Part shown: one piece after another, positions 38,949 to 48,120 of the stretch
Layout of the letters: each line of letters begins with the position of its first letter
Position numbering within the stretch: position 1 is the stretch's first letter
Source: Rodentibacter heidelbergensis
Lineage (GTDB): Bacteria; Pseudomonadota; Gammaproteobacteria; Enterobacterales; Pasteurellaceae
NCBI RefSeq assembly: GCF_002000125.1
Contig: NZ_MLHH01000014.1
Span: 62,001 to 126,000, forward strand
Reading direction: 5' to 3'
Length of the DNA stretch: 64,000 nucleotides
Program-made: the position numbers and the translations under genes
Notes under the pieces: model-generated
Databases searched by the model: none
Told to the model about the DNA's origin: nothing
The model's input: only the letters and a program-made list of their open reading frames with translations

Positions 38949-38989
38949 CTCTCAGGCGGCGAGAGGGGGGGAAATCCGCCTGTTTTTAT
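38949..38989 (+). promoter_or_regulatory. Competing hairpins with terminator before the DUF72 gene
   Basis: CAGGCGG (38953-38959) pairs with CCGCCTG (38976-38982), followed by TTTTTAT: a rho-independent terminator pointing into the DUF72 gene. CTCTC (38949-38953) pairs with GAGAG (38961-38965), a hairpin whose formation would use the left terminator arm as loop. The two are mutually exclusive, the form expected of an attenuator or riboswitch, but the region could also be the end of a small transcript. Confidence 0.5.
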
Positions 38990-39031
38990 AACCATGTGAT
39001 ACAATTCGCACTTTAATTATGAGTGATAACC

Positions 39032-39877
39032 ATGCAAAACAGTCCTAAAATTTATCTCGGCACCGGAGGGTATAGCGATACCGATTTGATCGGTACGCTT
39101 TACCCTCATGGTAGCCATCATGAGGATTTTCTGAGTATTTATAGCCAACATTATGATGCACTTGAACTGAACAGCACGTTCCATGCGCCAATTGGGCATA
39201 AAGCACTGCAAGGTATGGTGGAAAAGGCAGCGGGGAGATTGCGTTTTTCTATCAAAATACATCAGGATTTTAGCCATCGGCGCAGTGTAACACCGGCGCA
39301 GGCTAACGGTTTTTTGAAAGCATTAAGCCCTTTGATTGAGGCGGATGTGCTGGCTAATCTTTTTATTCAATTCCCAAGCAATTTCGAACGTACAGTCCAT
39401 AACCGGCATTATTTAGCAGCTTGTGTTTCTTGGTTTGAAGAATACCCGCTCGCCGTTGAGTTTCGCCACCCCAGCTGGCATATTCCTTCCGTCCTTGAGG
39501 CTTTTCAAAATAAACCTCAGCTCATTTGGTGCAATGTAGATTACCCACAACATATCGGGTTACCGGACTTCCACTTGCATCTTAACCAACGGCAGGGCTA
39601 CCTTCGTTTACATGGCCGTAATCCGAATTGGTGGAAGGCTCAATCAGCCCAAGAACGCCACGATTATCGTTATAGCGAAGCTGAATTACAGGCTTTTTCT
39701 TCGCTCCTTCATCAACGGCGAAAGGAATTTGATGTGCTTTATATCTATTTCCAAAATACCACGAAAAGTCATGCTTATTACAATATCGAAACCTTGAGAA
39801 AGAGCTTGGCGGCTCAGGGGTTTACAGTAAAAGCAAAACCTGAATTTTTACTTGGACAACAAAGTTTGTTTGACTAG
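39032..39877 (+). CDS. DUF72 family protein (YecE-like)
   Basis: A 281-residue TIM-barrel-like protein. It starts MQNSPKIYLGTGGYSDTDLIG and contains the DUF72 landmarks ELNSTFHAP, FSIKIHQDFSH, VEFRHPSWH and the late YFQNTTKSHAYYNIETL. The biochemical function of DUF72 proteins is not established. A GTG at 39023 is an alternative start. It is preceded by an attenuator-like element and has no obvious operon partner. Confidence 0.85.
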   Translation: MQNSPKIYLGTGGYSDTDLIGTLYPHGSHHEDFLSIYSQHYDALELNSTFHAPIGHKALQGMVEKAAGRLRFSIKIHQDFSHRRSVTPAQANGFLKALSPLIEADVLANLFIQFPSNFERTVHNRHYLAACVSWFEEYPLAVEFRHPSWHIPSVLEAFQNKPQLIWCNVDYPQHIGLPDFHLHLNQRQGYLRLHGRNPNWWKAQSAQERHDYRYSEAELQAFSSLLHQRRKEFDVLYIYFQNTTKSHAYYNIETLRKSLAAQGFTVKAKPEFLLGQQSLFD

Positions 39878-39945
39878 TTTTTGAGTGCGGGAAAAATACT
39901 GAATAAAACATTTAATATCCTATCGCCACTAAAACTTTTATCAAT

Positions 39946-40338
39946 TTAACCGCACTTTCCTGTTTTTAACCCCTGCATTGCTTTACATTCGGCCTCACTA
40001 TGTTGTCCTACGGTCGCAATAGACTGGAGAAAATCTTTAATGTCTAAAAGTTGGGCGATTTTTTCTTCCACTCGAGAAAGCTGGGCTAAAATCATCTGAT
40101 CGGCATGGTAGTGATCGGCTTGCCCAAATTTCAGCTGATTTAGCGCCCGTATATCTTCAAGGGAAAAACCTAAAGTTCGACAGTTTTTGATGAAGTTAAG
40201 TTGTGCCACACTTTCTTCATCATATTGACGATAGCCATTTGCAGCCCTTTTGGGTTCGGGTAAAATCCTTTGTTTTTCGTAGTAACGAATGGTTTCTAAA
40301 TGAATACCTGTTCGTTTACTTAACTCATTGATTTTCAT
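39946..40338 (-). CDS. MerR-family regulator of the CDF exporter
   Basis: A 130-residue MerR protein: winged helix at residues 1-70 (MKINELSKRTGIHLETIRYYE, NGYRQYDEESVAQLNFI), a dimerisation helix, and a short metal loop. Unlike ZntR, which binds zinc with Cys79 and a Cys-Cys pair, this protein has HYH at the Cys79 region and GQHSEAEC...GKCG at the C-terminus, so the metal site must differ. The ATG at 40338 has GGAGAG upstream. It is cotranscribed behind the CDF gene, whose promoter has the 19-bp spacer typical of MerR control. Confidence 0.85.
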   Translation of the reverse strand: MKINELSKRTGIHLETIRYYEKQRILPEPKRAANGYRQYDEESVAQLNFIKNCRTLGFSLEDIRALNQLKFGQADHYHADQMILAQLSRVEEKIAQLLDIKDFLQSIATVGQHSEAECKAMQGLKTGKCG

Positions 40339-40389
40339 AAAACTCTCCAAATAGCCAGTGTGGTATAAAATTTTATCAAAACATCACAT

Positions 40390-41052
40390 CTAATGAGAAT
40401 GGTGATCCACAGAAATGGAAGCTAAAGGATCACGCAATGCTTTTAACGCTTGTATTGTTACCGATAAACCACTACGGAGGACCAGCAAACTTAATATGCC
40501 GCTTGCCATTACATCAACCCATTGCCAGTTAAGCAACCAAGCGCTTAAACCGGCTACAATAGCCACGACAGAACCGAAGAGATCCGCTAATACATGTAAA
40601 TAAGCCGCTCGAATATTGAGATTATCTTGATCACTTTTCAACATAATCCATGCTACTAAAATATTCACCAACAACCCGATAACCGCAACACCTAACATTG
40701 GTAAAGCCATCATCTCTGTTGGTGTTTGCCAGCGTTCTATGGCTTCATACAAAATCCATACAGCCACACCAACCAATGATGCACCATTGATTAAAGCAAA
40801 TAATTTTTGCCATTTTAGGTTTAAAAATAAGGCAATTAAAGCCAAGAAAAGCGATAGGCTATCATTTGCCATATGTCCTGCATCAGCCATTAAAGCGAGG
40901 CTATTAAAAAGATAACCGCCTAAAAATTCCACGATCATATAAAGGCTGATAATGGCAAAGCTCAACCCTAAAATCCTTTTGTTTGTTGGCGTATGGGAAT
41001 GATTATGGGAGTGAGCATGATTATGTGGATGCTCATAGTGAGTATGGCTCAT
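40390..41052 (-). CDS. Cation diffusion facilitator, short form (zinc-type)
   Basis: A 220-residue exporter with a His-rich N-terminus (MSHTHYEHPHNHAHSHNHSH) and six membrane helices. The zinc site is intact: DAGHMAND in helix 2 and HVLAD in helix 5. ZitB/CzcD proteins are about 300 residues; here the protein ends shortly after helix 6 (DPLASISVDHHSH), so the cytoplasmic C-terminal domain used for dimerisation is absent. No frameshifted remainder is seen downstream, where the MerR gene follows within 51 bp. Likely a Zn2+ exporter. Confidence 0.85.
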   Translation of the reverse strand: MSHTHYEHPHNHAHSHNHSHTPTNKRILGLSFAIISLYMIVEFLGGYLFNSLALMADAGHMANDSLSLFLALIALFLNLKWQKLFALINGASLVGVAVWILYEAIERWQTPTEMMALPMLGVAVIGLLVNILVAWIMLKSDQDNLNIRAAYLHVLADLFGSVVAIVAGLSAWLLNWQWVDVMASGILSLLVLRSGLSVTIQALKALRDPLASISVDHHSH

Positions 41053-41091
41053 TTATTTTTCCTTTTGTAATGCAATAAATTAGTGAGGATA

Positions 41092-41122
41092 AGTGTAAAG
41101 CCTGTAGTCGATACGGAGTCAA
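41092..41122 (-). promoter_or_regulatory. MerR-type promoter with 19-bp spacer before the CDF gene
   Basis: On the minus strand TTGACT (41122-41117) and TACACT (41097-41092) are separated by 19 bp holding the dyad CCGTA-TCGAC-TACAGG. A TCGAC centre and overlong spacer are the hallmarks of metal-activated MerR promoters such as zntA. Transcription would start about 33 bp before the CDF ATG. Confidence 0.75.
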
Positions 41123-41328
41123 GGGTATTTTAGCAAAATAAAAAAACAGTGAAAAAATAACCGCACTTTATCAATGAGTGTTAACATTTTATATCAAAAG
41201 AGAATTTGTAATTATTGAAAAGTTATATCTGAATCATCGTGTTGAGATTATGTAATAGATATAGAATAAATCTCTTGTTTATGTTTTACATTTGTTTTAC
41301 TCTGTGTCCAAATATTAAGGAGGGAATA

Positions 41329-41577
41329 ATGTCAAACTTAAATATTCGTGTTGATGATGTGATTAAAAAACAAGCCTTTGCGATTTTTGAAAATTTAGGT
41401 GTGAGCCCGTCTGATGCAATTAGAGCATTTTTAGTGTATGTGGCTGAAACAGGCAAAATGCCGATCAAACAAATTGTCGTATCAGATGAAGATGCAGATT
41501 TATATGCGTTAGTTAAAAAACGTTTAAGTGAACCTGATAAAATCAAAAGTACAACACTGGATGAATTATTTTCATAG
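41329..41577 (+). CDS. relB: RelB/DinJ-family antitoxin
   Basis: An 82-residue protein with the ribbon-helix-helix opening MSNLNIRVDDVIKKQAFAI and GVSPSDAIRAFLVYVAETG, followed by a C-terminal tail SDEDADLYALVKKRLSEP like E. coli RelB. It would bind and neutralise the toxin and repress the operon. The ATG at 41329 follows AAGGAGGGAAT, a very strong ribosome site, which fits the need for excess antitoxin. The stop is 8 bp before the toxin start. Confidence 0.88.
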   Translation: MSNLNIRVDDVIKKQAFAIFENLGVSPSDAIRAFLVYVAETGKMPIKQIVVSDEDADLYALVKKRLSEPDKIKSTTLDELFS

Positions 41578-41585
41578 TCTGTGAT

Positions 41586-41873
41586 ATGACCTATTCTATT
41601 AAAGCTCACGATGATTTTGTGGAAGAACTGAATAAACTTGATTCGACAATCAAAATGCAGTTGCGTAGAAAACTGGATAAAGTTGTTGAAAATCCACACA
41701 TTCCTAAAAATCGTTTGGCTGGTGAACTACATAATTGTTATAAGATTAAGTTAAAACGAGCCGGGGTGAGATTGGTGTATCAAGTAAACGATAATGAGAT
41801 CTACATTTTATTGTTGACAGTCGGTAAGCGAGCAGATAAAGAAGTCTATAATACGGCATTAAAGCGAATTTAA
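41586..41873 (+). CDS. relE: RelE-family mRNA interferase toxin
   Basis: A 95-residue basic protein. The RelE core is seen in CYKIKLKRAGVRLVYQV (catalytic Arg/Lys region) and LLLTVGKRADKEVYNTALKRI, very near E. coli RelE in layout. RelE cleaves mRNA in the ribosomal A site. It forms a compact operon with the antitoxin. The pair is AT-rich compared with neighbours and has no uptake signal within it, consistent with recent acquisition. Confidence 0.88.
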   Translation: MTYSIKAHDDFVEELNKLDSTIKMQLRRKLDKVVENPHIPKNRLAGELHNCYKIKLKRAGVRLVYQVNDNEIYILLLTVGKRADKEVYNTALKRI

Positions 41874-41944
41874 TTAATGAGTCAATGTAGATAACATTTA
41901 ATAATGGTAAAAACCATTTACACAATGGATACACATTAATGAAT

Positions 41945-41983
41945 AAAAAGCCCCTCCTACAATCTATATGAGAGGCTCTTTTC
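41945..41983. terminator. Terminator between relE and iolG
   Basis: AGCCCCTC (41949-41956) pairs with GAGAGGCT (41970-41977) with one mismatch, A-rich on one side and T-rich on the other, between convergent genes. Confidence 0.65.
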
Positions 41984-41991
41984 TAAAGGAA

Positions 41992-43002
41992 TTAAGCGAT
42001 TTCGCTTAATTTGACAGGTCGTCCTTCATCAAGAGAACGTTTAGCCGCTAAGGCAATGATGACAGGCTGTAATCCGTCATTTCCGTTCACTAATGTTGGT
42101 TTATCCTTGACAATCGCTTCAATAAAACAAGACATTTCATCGGCAAAAGATTGCATATAGCGTTCTAAGAAGAAGTATTTTGGTTTTTCAGCAATGACAC
42201 CGGCTTCACAAGAATAAACCGCCGTGGAATCGGTATCATTTTTAGTTTGAACCGCTCCTTTTGAACCAAATACTTCAGCACGTTGATCATAACCATAAAC
42301 GGCTTTACGGCTATTATCGATAACCGCAATTGCCCCATTGGCTAATTTTAACGTAATCACTGCGGTATCAATATCACCGGCTTTTCCAATTTCCGGATTA
42401 ACCAACACCCCTCCAGTGGCATAAACTTCAACTACTTCACTACCGGATAAATATCTCACCATATCAAAATCATGAATGGTCATATCGAAAAACATTCCAC
42501 CGGAAACTTTGACATATTCAATGGGTGGCGCATCAGGATCTCGAGAGGTAATACGAATTAAATGGGGTTCTCCAATATCACCGTTTTCTACACGGGTTTT
42601 AATGGCTTTAAAATTATGGTCGAAGCGACGGTTAAAGCCCACTTGGAATTTTACCCCGGCTTTCTCTACTTCGTTGAGAACGTTTTTAATTCGGTTGATA
42701 TCGGCATCGATTGGTTTTTCACAAAAAACGTGTTTTCCCGCTTGAGCCGCCTCAATTGAAATTGGGGCATGAGTGTTTGTCGAAGAACAAACTAAAACGG
42801 TATCAATTTCAGGATCTTGAAGAATTTTTCTGTAATCTTCATAGAGATTTGGAATGCCCATTTCTTTTGCCCATTGGCGTAATTCATCGGTTATTTTTAC
42901 ATCTGAAATGGCTTTAACTTCCGCCCCTTTGACATATTTTGTAATACTTTCTGAATGTACACGACCGATACGCCCTGCACCAATAATACCGACTTTAATC
43001 AT
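41992..43002 (-). CDS. iolG: Inositol 2-dehydrogenase
   Basis: Gfo/Idh/MocA NAD-dependent dehydrogenase (336 aa) that oxidises myo-inositol to 2-keto-myo-inositol, the first catabolic step. The Rossmann motif GIIGAGRIGRVHSESI is at residues 5-20, EKPID carries the catalytic lysine, and GGMFFDMTIHDFDMVRYL has the Asp-His active-site pair. Last gene of the iolD-iolE-iolG transcript, 2 bp after iolE. Other Gfo/Idh substrates are possible in isolation, but the cluster fixes the role. Confidence 0.93.
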   Translation of the reverse strand: MIKVGIIGAGRIGRVHSESITKYVKGAEVKAISDVKITDELRQWAKEMGIPNLYEDYRKILQDPEIDTVLVCSSTNTHAPISIEAAQAGKHVFCEKPIDADINRIKNVLNEVEKAGVKFQVGFNRRFDHNFKAIKTRVENGDIGEPHLIRITSRDPDAPPIEYVKVSGGMFFDMTIHDFDMVRYLSGSEVVEVYATGGVLVNPEIGKAGDIDTAVITLKLANGAIAVIDNSRKAVYGYDQRAEVFGSKGAVQTKNDTDSTAVYSCEAGVIAEKPKYFFLERYMQSFADEMSCFIEAIVKDKPTLVNGNDGLQPVIIALAAKRSLDEGRPVKLSEIA

Positions 43003-43004
43003 GA

Positions 43005-43901
43005 TTAAATCCCCGCTGTTTCTTTAATGTATTGACGCCCTTTTACGGCATATTCAAATGGATTGGCGATGGCAGGATCTTGTTCTGCTTCGACAACCAT
43101 CCAACCTTGGTAATTATGTTTTTCAAGAATTTCAAAAATAGGTTTGAAATCAATCACCCCATCTCCGGGAACAGTAAAGGTGCCTTTGCGAACGCCTTCT
43201 AAGAAACTTAAGTTTTTCTCTTTCACTTCTGCTACCACTTCATCACGCACATCTTTGAGATGAACGTGGCAAATACGGTCGATGTATTTTTCCAATACTT
43301 CAAGCATGGCTTGTTGGGAGCCTTCCGAATAATAGAGATGACCGGAATCAAAGAGTAGATAAACATCGTCATTGACAAGGGACATATATTTATCTATTTC
43401 TGCTGGTGTTTGAATACCTGTTCCCATATGGTGATGTAAGCAAACTTTCATTCCTTTTTCTTCAGCGAGTTTGGCAAGTTCGTTATAACCTTCCGCAAGT
43501 TTTTGCCATTCTTCCTCTGTAAAGACAGGTTTTTCTTTAAAGACCGATTTTGTTGTGCCTTGAATACTGTGGCTTTGTTCTGAACAACCAATGACTTTAG
43601 CCCCCATCGCATGTAAAAAATCACGATGTTGAATAAATGCTTGAATGGTTTCTTCTTTTTTGCCGTTAACAAAAAAAGTGCTAAACCAAGCATTACAAAT
43701 TTGAATACCACGAACATTTAATTTATGTTTTAAGATTTCCACATCGCGTGGATATTTGTTACCCACTTCACAACCAGTGAAACCGGCAAGAGCCATTTCA
43801 CTAATACATTGTTCAAAGGTATTTTCTTTGCCTAAATCCGGCATATCGTCATTGGTCCAACCAATAGGGGCAATCCCCAATTTTACATTTTCAGCTTTCA
43901 T
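43005..43901 (-). CDS. iolE: 2-keto-myo-inositol dehydratase
   Basis: TIM-barrel enzyme (298 aa) that dehydrates 2-keto-myo-inositol (inosose) to a trihydroxycyclohexanedione. It begins [18 protein letters not shown], the IolE signature, and shows metal ligands in [23 protein letters not shown] and HVHLKDVR. It lies between iolD and iolG on the same strand. Length is standard. Confidence 0.94.
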   Translation of the reverse strand: MKAENVKLGIAPIGWTNDDMPDLGKENTFEQCISEMALAGFTGCEVGNKYPRDVEILKHKLNVRGIQICNAWFSTFFVNGKKEETIQAFIQHRDFLHAMGAKVIGCSEQSHSIQGTTKSVFKEKPVFTEEEWQKLAEGYNELAKLAEEKGMKVCLHHHMGTGIQTPAEIDKYMSLVNDDVYLLFDSGHLYYSEGSQQAMLEVLEKYIDRICHVHLKDVRDEVVAEVKEKNLSFLEGVRKGTFTVPGDGVIDFKPIFEILEKHNYQGWMVVEAEQDPAIANPFEYAVKGRQYIKETAGI

Positions 43902-43943
43902 TGTTTTTCCTTACTCATCAGAGAGTTAAATGTGAATACAGGG

Positions 43944-45881
43944 TTAGTAGCGTCTTGCTTTGTGAATGTTTTCTAGGCTAGCCTGATAGGCTTTTTGAAC
44001 TCGTTCTTTTTCAGAAACTTCCGCCACACCGACATGCCACCAGCTTCCGTAACCATGGATCATGGTTTTGGGTAGAACTTTAATATCAATGAGGGTTGAA
44101 ATGGATTGCTGTTTGGCATCTTCAAGTGCGAAACGAAGTTCTTCTTCATTGGTGACACGATAGCTTTTACAACCATAAGAGGCGCCATTCATGGCAAAAT
44201 CAACGGGAATAAAGTTGCCGTCGAGTTGGTTTGTTGCGGGATTTCTGAAACGGAATTCCGTTGCAAAACTGTCCATACCATGACCGATTTGTAAATTGTT
44301 GATGCATCCGTTTGTCATATTATCAAATACAACCACATTGATTTTTTTGCCTTCTTGAATAGAGGTAACAAGCTCCGAATGCAGCATCATATAGGAGCCG
44401 TCACCCAATAAGGCATACACTTCTTTTTCAGGTTGAGCCAATTTCACGCCCAATGCCGCATTAATTTCATAGCCCATACAGGAATAACCGTATTCCAAAT
44501 GGTAAGTATTTTCGCCTTTTGATTGCCAAGCCCGTTGCAAGTCACCGGGGAGGCTACCGGCAGCACCGACGATCACACTATTTTCATCTAAAGTGTCATT
44601 TAAAATGCCCAGTACCCGACTTTGAGGTAAACGGGAGGTTGTCAGACGAATAAATTCCTCATAGACTTTTTCTTTGTCTAAGGCGTCATTTACTTCCGGA
44701 ATAAAATCGTCAGAATAAGTGATGTGATAAAGGCGTTGTAATTCTTCATTAAAGCGTTGTTTGGCCTCTGATATTTGATTTCCCCAGTTAGCACGATAAG
44801 GTGTTGATTGCAAAAGTGCGGTCAGTTTTTCCAATGTTTCTTTCGCATCAGCCACCACTTGTACGCCATCAAGTTTATAAGCATCAAAGCGGGCAATATT
44901 AATATTTAAATATTTTGCCTCTGGATTTTGGAAAAGCCATTTTGAAGAGGTAGTGAAGTCAGTGTATCTTGTGCCAATTCCGATGATGAGATCGGCTTCT
45001 TTGGCAAGTAAATTTGCCGCTAAACACCCAGTTTCACCAATACCGCCGACATTAAATTCGTGCGAAGAAATGACCGCACTTTTTCCTGCCTGTGTTTCAG
45101 CAAAAGGAATGTGAAAAGTTTCTGCAAAGGTTTTTAATTGTTCTGCTGCTTCAGAATAACGAACCCCACCACCACAAATGATAAGCGGTTTTTGGCTTTT
45201 CATAATAAGTTCCAATGCAGAAGAAAGCATAGGGTCGGTTGGGAGGGTTCTTTCAATTCGGTGGATCCGTTTTTCTAAGAAATAGTCAGGAAAATCATAG
45301 GCTTCAGATTGAACATCTTGTGGAAGTGCGAGGGTGACCGCACCGGTTTCTGCCGGATCGGTTAAAACACGCATCGCATTGATACAAGCTGTCATTAATT
45401 GTTCTGGGCGATTGACCCTATCCCAGTATTTACTGACTGCTTTAAAGGCATCATTAGTGCTGATACTTAAATCATAGGGTTGCTCAATTTGTTGTAATAC
45501 CGGATCAGGTTGACGCGTGGCAAAAACATCACCGGGAAGTAAAAGAAGTGGAATTCGATTGGCTGTGGCAACGGCGGCGGCTGTAATCATATTGGCGGCA
45601 CCGGGGCCGACTGAGGATGTGCAAGCATAGATTTTTTTTCGTAAATTTTGTTTTGCAAAACCGATGGCGACATGGGCCATTCCTTGTTCGTTACGGCCTT
45701 GTCGTACCACAAGTGAGCCGCTGTCTTGTTCAAGGGCTTGTCCGATACCTAATACATTGCCATGTCCGAAAATACCAAATACACCTTCGACAAATTTCGT
45801 GACTTTACCATCAAATTCAACATATTGATTGTCAAGAAATCTTACTAATGCTTGTGCAACCGTTAATTTCACTGTTTTCAT
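43944..45881 (-). CDS. iolD: 3D-trihydroxycyclohexane-1,2-dione hydrolase
   Basis: ThDP-dependent enzyme (645 aa) that opens the ring to give 5-deoxy-glucuronate. The conserved catalytic glutamate is in the N-terminal domain ([17 protein letters not shown]), and the cofactor motif is GDGSYMM...NN in the C-terminal domain ([14 protein letters not shown] and [11 protein letters not shown]). First gene of the minus-strand operon, with GGAGGTCGT before the ATG and an iol dyad 72 bp upstream. Two uptake signals lie in the coding sequence (44814-44822 and 45073-45081). Confidence 0.95.
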   Translation of the reverse strand: MKTVKLTVAQALVRFLDNQYVEFDGKVTKFVEGVFGIFGHGNVLGIGQALEQDSGSLVVRQGRNEQGMAHVAIGFAKQNLRKKIYACTSSVGPGAANMITAAAVATANRIPLLLLPGDVFATRQPDPVLQQIEQPYDLSISTNDAFKAVSKYWDRVNRPEQLMTACINAMRVLTDPAETGAVTLALPQDVQSEAYDFPDYFLEKRIHRIERTLPTDPMLSSALELIMKSQKPLIICGGGVRYSEAAEQLKTFAETFHIPFAETQAGKSAVISSHEFNVGGIGETGCLAANLLAKEADLIIGIGTRYTDFTTSSKWLFQNPEAKYLNINIARFDAYKLDGVQVVADAKETLEKLTALLQSTPYRANWGNQISEAKQRFNEELQRLYHITYSDDFIPEVNDALDKEKVYEEFIRLTTSRLPQSRVLGILNDTLDENSVIVGAAGSLPGDLQRAWQSKGENTYHLEYGYSCMGYEINAALGVKLAQPEKEVYALLGDGSYMMLHSELVTSIQEGKKINVVVFDNMTNGCINNLQIGHGMDSFATEFRFRNPATNQLDGNFIPVDFAMNGASYGCKSYRVTNEEELRFALEDAKQQSISTLIDIKVLPKTMIHGYGSWWHVGVAEVSEKERVQKAYQASLENIHKARRY

Positions 45882-45952
45882 TACGACCTCCTTCAGGATA
45901 ATTCGATATGTGTTAGTAGTATATTTATGCTTTTTTTAAAATGGAATATTTT

Positions 45953-45968
45953 TGAAATGAAAATTTCA
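45953..45968. promoter_or_regulatory. Candidate IolR operator upstream of iolD
   Basis: TGAAA-TGAAAA-TTTCA, a perfect match to the shared form TGAAA-N6-TTTCA, 72 bp before the iolD start. Confidence 0.6.
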
Positions 45969-46130
45969 TTTTTGAGAGGTAGATCAAACTTTTAAGGATT
46001 AGGTAATCACTTTTATAACGGATATCGATTTTTCATAGAGTACATTAATCAATAGCGAAGATAAGCCTATAAGCTTGAGAAAGAACTGTGATCGATATCT
46101 CAAAATCATTTTTTTAAAGTTGATTTTTTT

Positions 46131-46146
46131 TGAAAAAAATATTTCA
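46131..46146. promoter_or_regulatory. Candidate IolR operator upstream of iolC
   Basis: TGAAA-AAAATA-TTTCA, a perfect match to the shared form, 46 bp before the iolC start. Confidence 0.6.
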
Positions 46147-46191
46147 ATATCGGCAGATGATATTTTTTTAAAAGACGAAGGGGGGAATATC

Positions 46192-48102
46192 ATGAAAGAC
46201 GTTGAAAAAAAATTAGATCTGATTTGTTTAGGACGGGTCGCTGTTGATTTATATGCCCAACAAATTGGTGCGAGATTAGAAGATGCCTCGTCATTTTCGA
46301 AATATCTTGGTGGATCCTCTGGTAATGTGGCTTATGGAACGGCGGTTCAAGGAATAAAATCGTCCATGCTTGCTCGTGTTGGGGACGAACATATGGGGCG
46401 TTTTTTGCGTGAGGAACTCCAACGAGTCGGCGTTGATACCAGCCATCTTATCACAGATAAAGAACGGCTTACCGCACTCGTTATTTTAGGCATTAAAGAT
46501 CAAGATACCTTTCCACTTATTTTTTATCGTGAAAATTGTGCAGACATGGCAATTAGCAAAAATGATTTTGACGAAGCCTATATTGCCTCAGCAAAAGCAT
46601 TAGCGATTACTGGAACCCATTTATCTCATCCTAAAACCCGTGAGGCTGTACTCACTGCTTTGGAGTATGCGGGACGAAATAATACCAAGCGTTTGCTTGA
46701 TATTGATTATCGCCCTGTGCTATGGGGGTTAACCTCATTAGGAGATGGGGAAACCCGTTTTATTGATTCAGAAGCCGTGACAAAATCCTTACAAGAAGTG
46801 TTACATCATTTTGATGTTTTAGTGGGAACAGAAGAAGAATTTCATATTGCCGGCGGTTCGACCGATACATTAACAGCATTAAAAAACGTACGTCAATATA
46901 GTGATGCGGTATTAGTGTGTAAACGTGGTGCATTGGGTTGTTCTGTTTTTGAAGGTGAAATTCCAGATGATCTTGATGGTGCGCTTAATGTTTATGGTGT
47001 TCGGGTTGAAGTACTGAATGTGTTAGGTGCAGGCGATGCGTTTATGTCGGGATTAATCCGAGGCTATATTAATAATGAAGGTTGGGAACAAGCTTGCCGT
47101 TACGCCAATGCTTGTGGCGCTTTGGTTGTTTCTCGTCATGGTTGTGCACCTGCGATGCCAACTAAAGCCGAATTAGATGATTATCTTGCTCGAGCTGAGT
47201 TTGTTCCACGACCTGATCTTGATGAAAGACTTAATCATTTACATCGGGTGACAACGAGAAAAAATCAATGGGATGATCTCTGTATTTTTGCTTTTGACCA
47301 TCGCAAGCAACTTGTTGATATTGCCCAAAAAGTAGGCGCAGATGTGGCACTCATACCAAAATTAAAACAACTTCTGCTAAAAGGGGCAGAGAAAGCGGCA
47401 AATGAAGAAAATATTGCTCAAGGGAATGCGGGGATTTTAGCTGATACCACCTTTGGACAAGCCGCATTGAATGAGATTACCGGTAAAAAATGGTGGATTG
47501 GTCGCCCTATCGAACTTCCTTCTTCTCGTCCTTTGCGTTTAGAACATGGTGATCTTGGTAGTCAATTAATCCATTGGCCACAAGAACATGTGGTGAAATG
47601 TTTAGTCTTCTATCATCCGAAAGATAAGCCTGAAATGAAGGCTGAACAAGATGAAAGTTTGAAACAAATTTATCAAACCTGCTGCCGAACTGGGCATGAG
47701 TTGTTATTGGAGGTCATTTTGCCTCATGATATGGAACAAAATGAGAAATATTATGCGGAAATGGTTGAACACTTCTACCAATTAGGCATTAAACCGGATT
47801 GGTGGAAATTACCCGGTTTATCTGCCTCAGAGTGGGATAACATCAGTGAGCTAATTCAGAAAAACGATCGCTATTGCAGAGGGATTTTAATTTTAGGTTT
47901 AGATGCACCAGAAGCACAATTTGAATCGATTTTTAATGCAGCCACCAATAAACCTTGGGTAAAAGGGTTTGCCGTAGGAAGAACCATTTTCGGTCAACCT
48001 TCAACAGAATGGTTGTCGGGGAGATTAACCGATGATGAATTAATTCAACAAGTTTCCGAACGTTATCAACGTCTGATTAAACTTTGGAAATCACGCCATT
48101 AA
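46192..48102 (+). CDS. iolC: Fused 5-dehydro-2-deoxygluconokinase/DUF2090 aldolase
   Basis: A 636-residue two-domain protein. Residues 1 to about 320 form a PfkB kinase (LGGSSGNVAYGTAVQG; active-site LNVLGAGDAFMSGLIRGYI) that phosphorylates 5-dehydro-2-deoxygluconate. From about 355 a DUF2090 domain begins (FAFDHRKQLVDIAQKVG), a TIM-barrel related to class I-type aldolases and thought to replace IolJ, splitting the product into DHAP and malonate semialdehyde. No separate iolJ is present, which fits. The ATG at 46192 follows GAAGGGGGGAAT. Confidence 0.93.
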   Translation: MKDVEKKLDLICLGRVAVDLYAQQIGARLEDASSFSKYLGGSSGNVAYGTAVQGIKSSMLARVGDEHMGRFLREELQRVGVDTSHLITDKERLTALVILGIKDQDTFPLIFYRENCADMAISKNDFDEAYIASAKALAITGTHLSHPKTREAVLTALEYAGRNNTKRLLDIDYRPVLWGLTSLGDGETRFIDSEAVTKSLQEVLHHFDVLVGTEEEFHIAGGSTDTLTALKNVRQYSDAVLVCKRGALGCSVFEGEIPDDLDGALNVYGVRVEVLNVLGAGDAFMSGLIRGYINNEGWEQACRYANACGALVVSRHGCAPAMPTKAELDDYLARAEFVPRPDLDERLNHLHRVTTRKNQWDDLCIFAFDHRKQLVDIAQKVGADVALIPKLKQLLLKGAEKAANEENIAQGNAGILADTTFGQAALNEITGKKWWIGRPIELPSSRPLRLEHGDLGSQLIHWPQEHVVKCLVFYHPKDKPEMKAEQDESLKQIYQTCCRTGHELLLEVILPHDMEQNEKYYAEMVEHFYQLGIKPDWWKLPGLSASEWDNISELIQKNDRYCRGILILGLDAPEAQFESIFNAATNKPWVKGFAVGRTIFGQPSTEWLSGRLTDDELIQQVSERYQRLIKLWKSRH

Positions 48103-48120
48103 TTTCACCGGAAAGTAAAA

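Larger units (their letters stand above)
45882..46191. other. 310-bp divergent regulatory region iolD/iolC
   Basis: An AT-rich spacer between the two divergent iol transcripts. It holds two copies of the proposed operator dyad (45953-45968 and 46131-46146), one near each gene. No convincing -10/-35 pair was chosen, and no ORF with a ribosome site is seen before iolC. Confidence 0.65.

Noticed and set aside
38821-38950. Guanidine riboswitch upstream of the SugE-type gene
   Set aside because: Neither the guanidine-I, II (ACGR loops) nor III landmarks were seen on the minus strand in this stretch.
38940-38970. Glycine riboswitch, because AAATCTCTCAGG resembles the 3' part of that aptamer
   Set aside because: The upstream half of the aptamer (paired region with the conserved CCGAAGG-type loop) is absent and the remaining match is only about ten bases.
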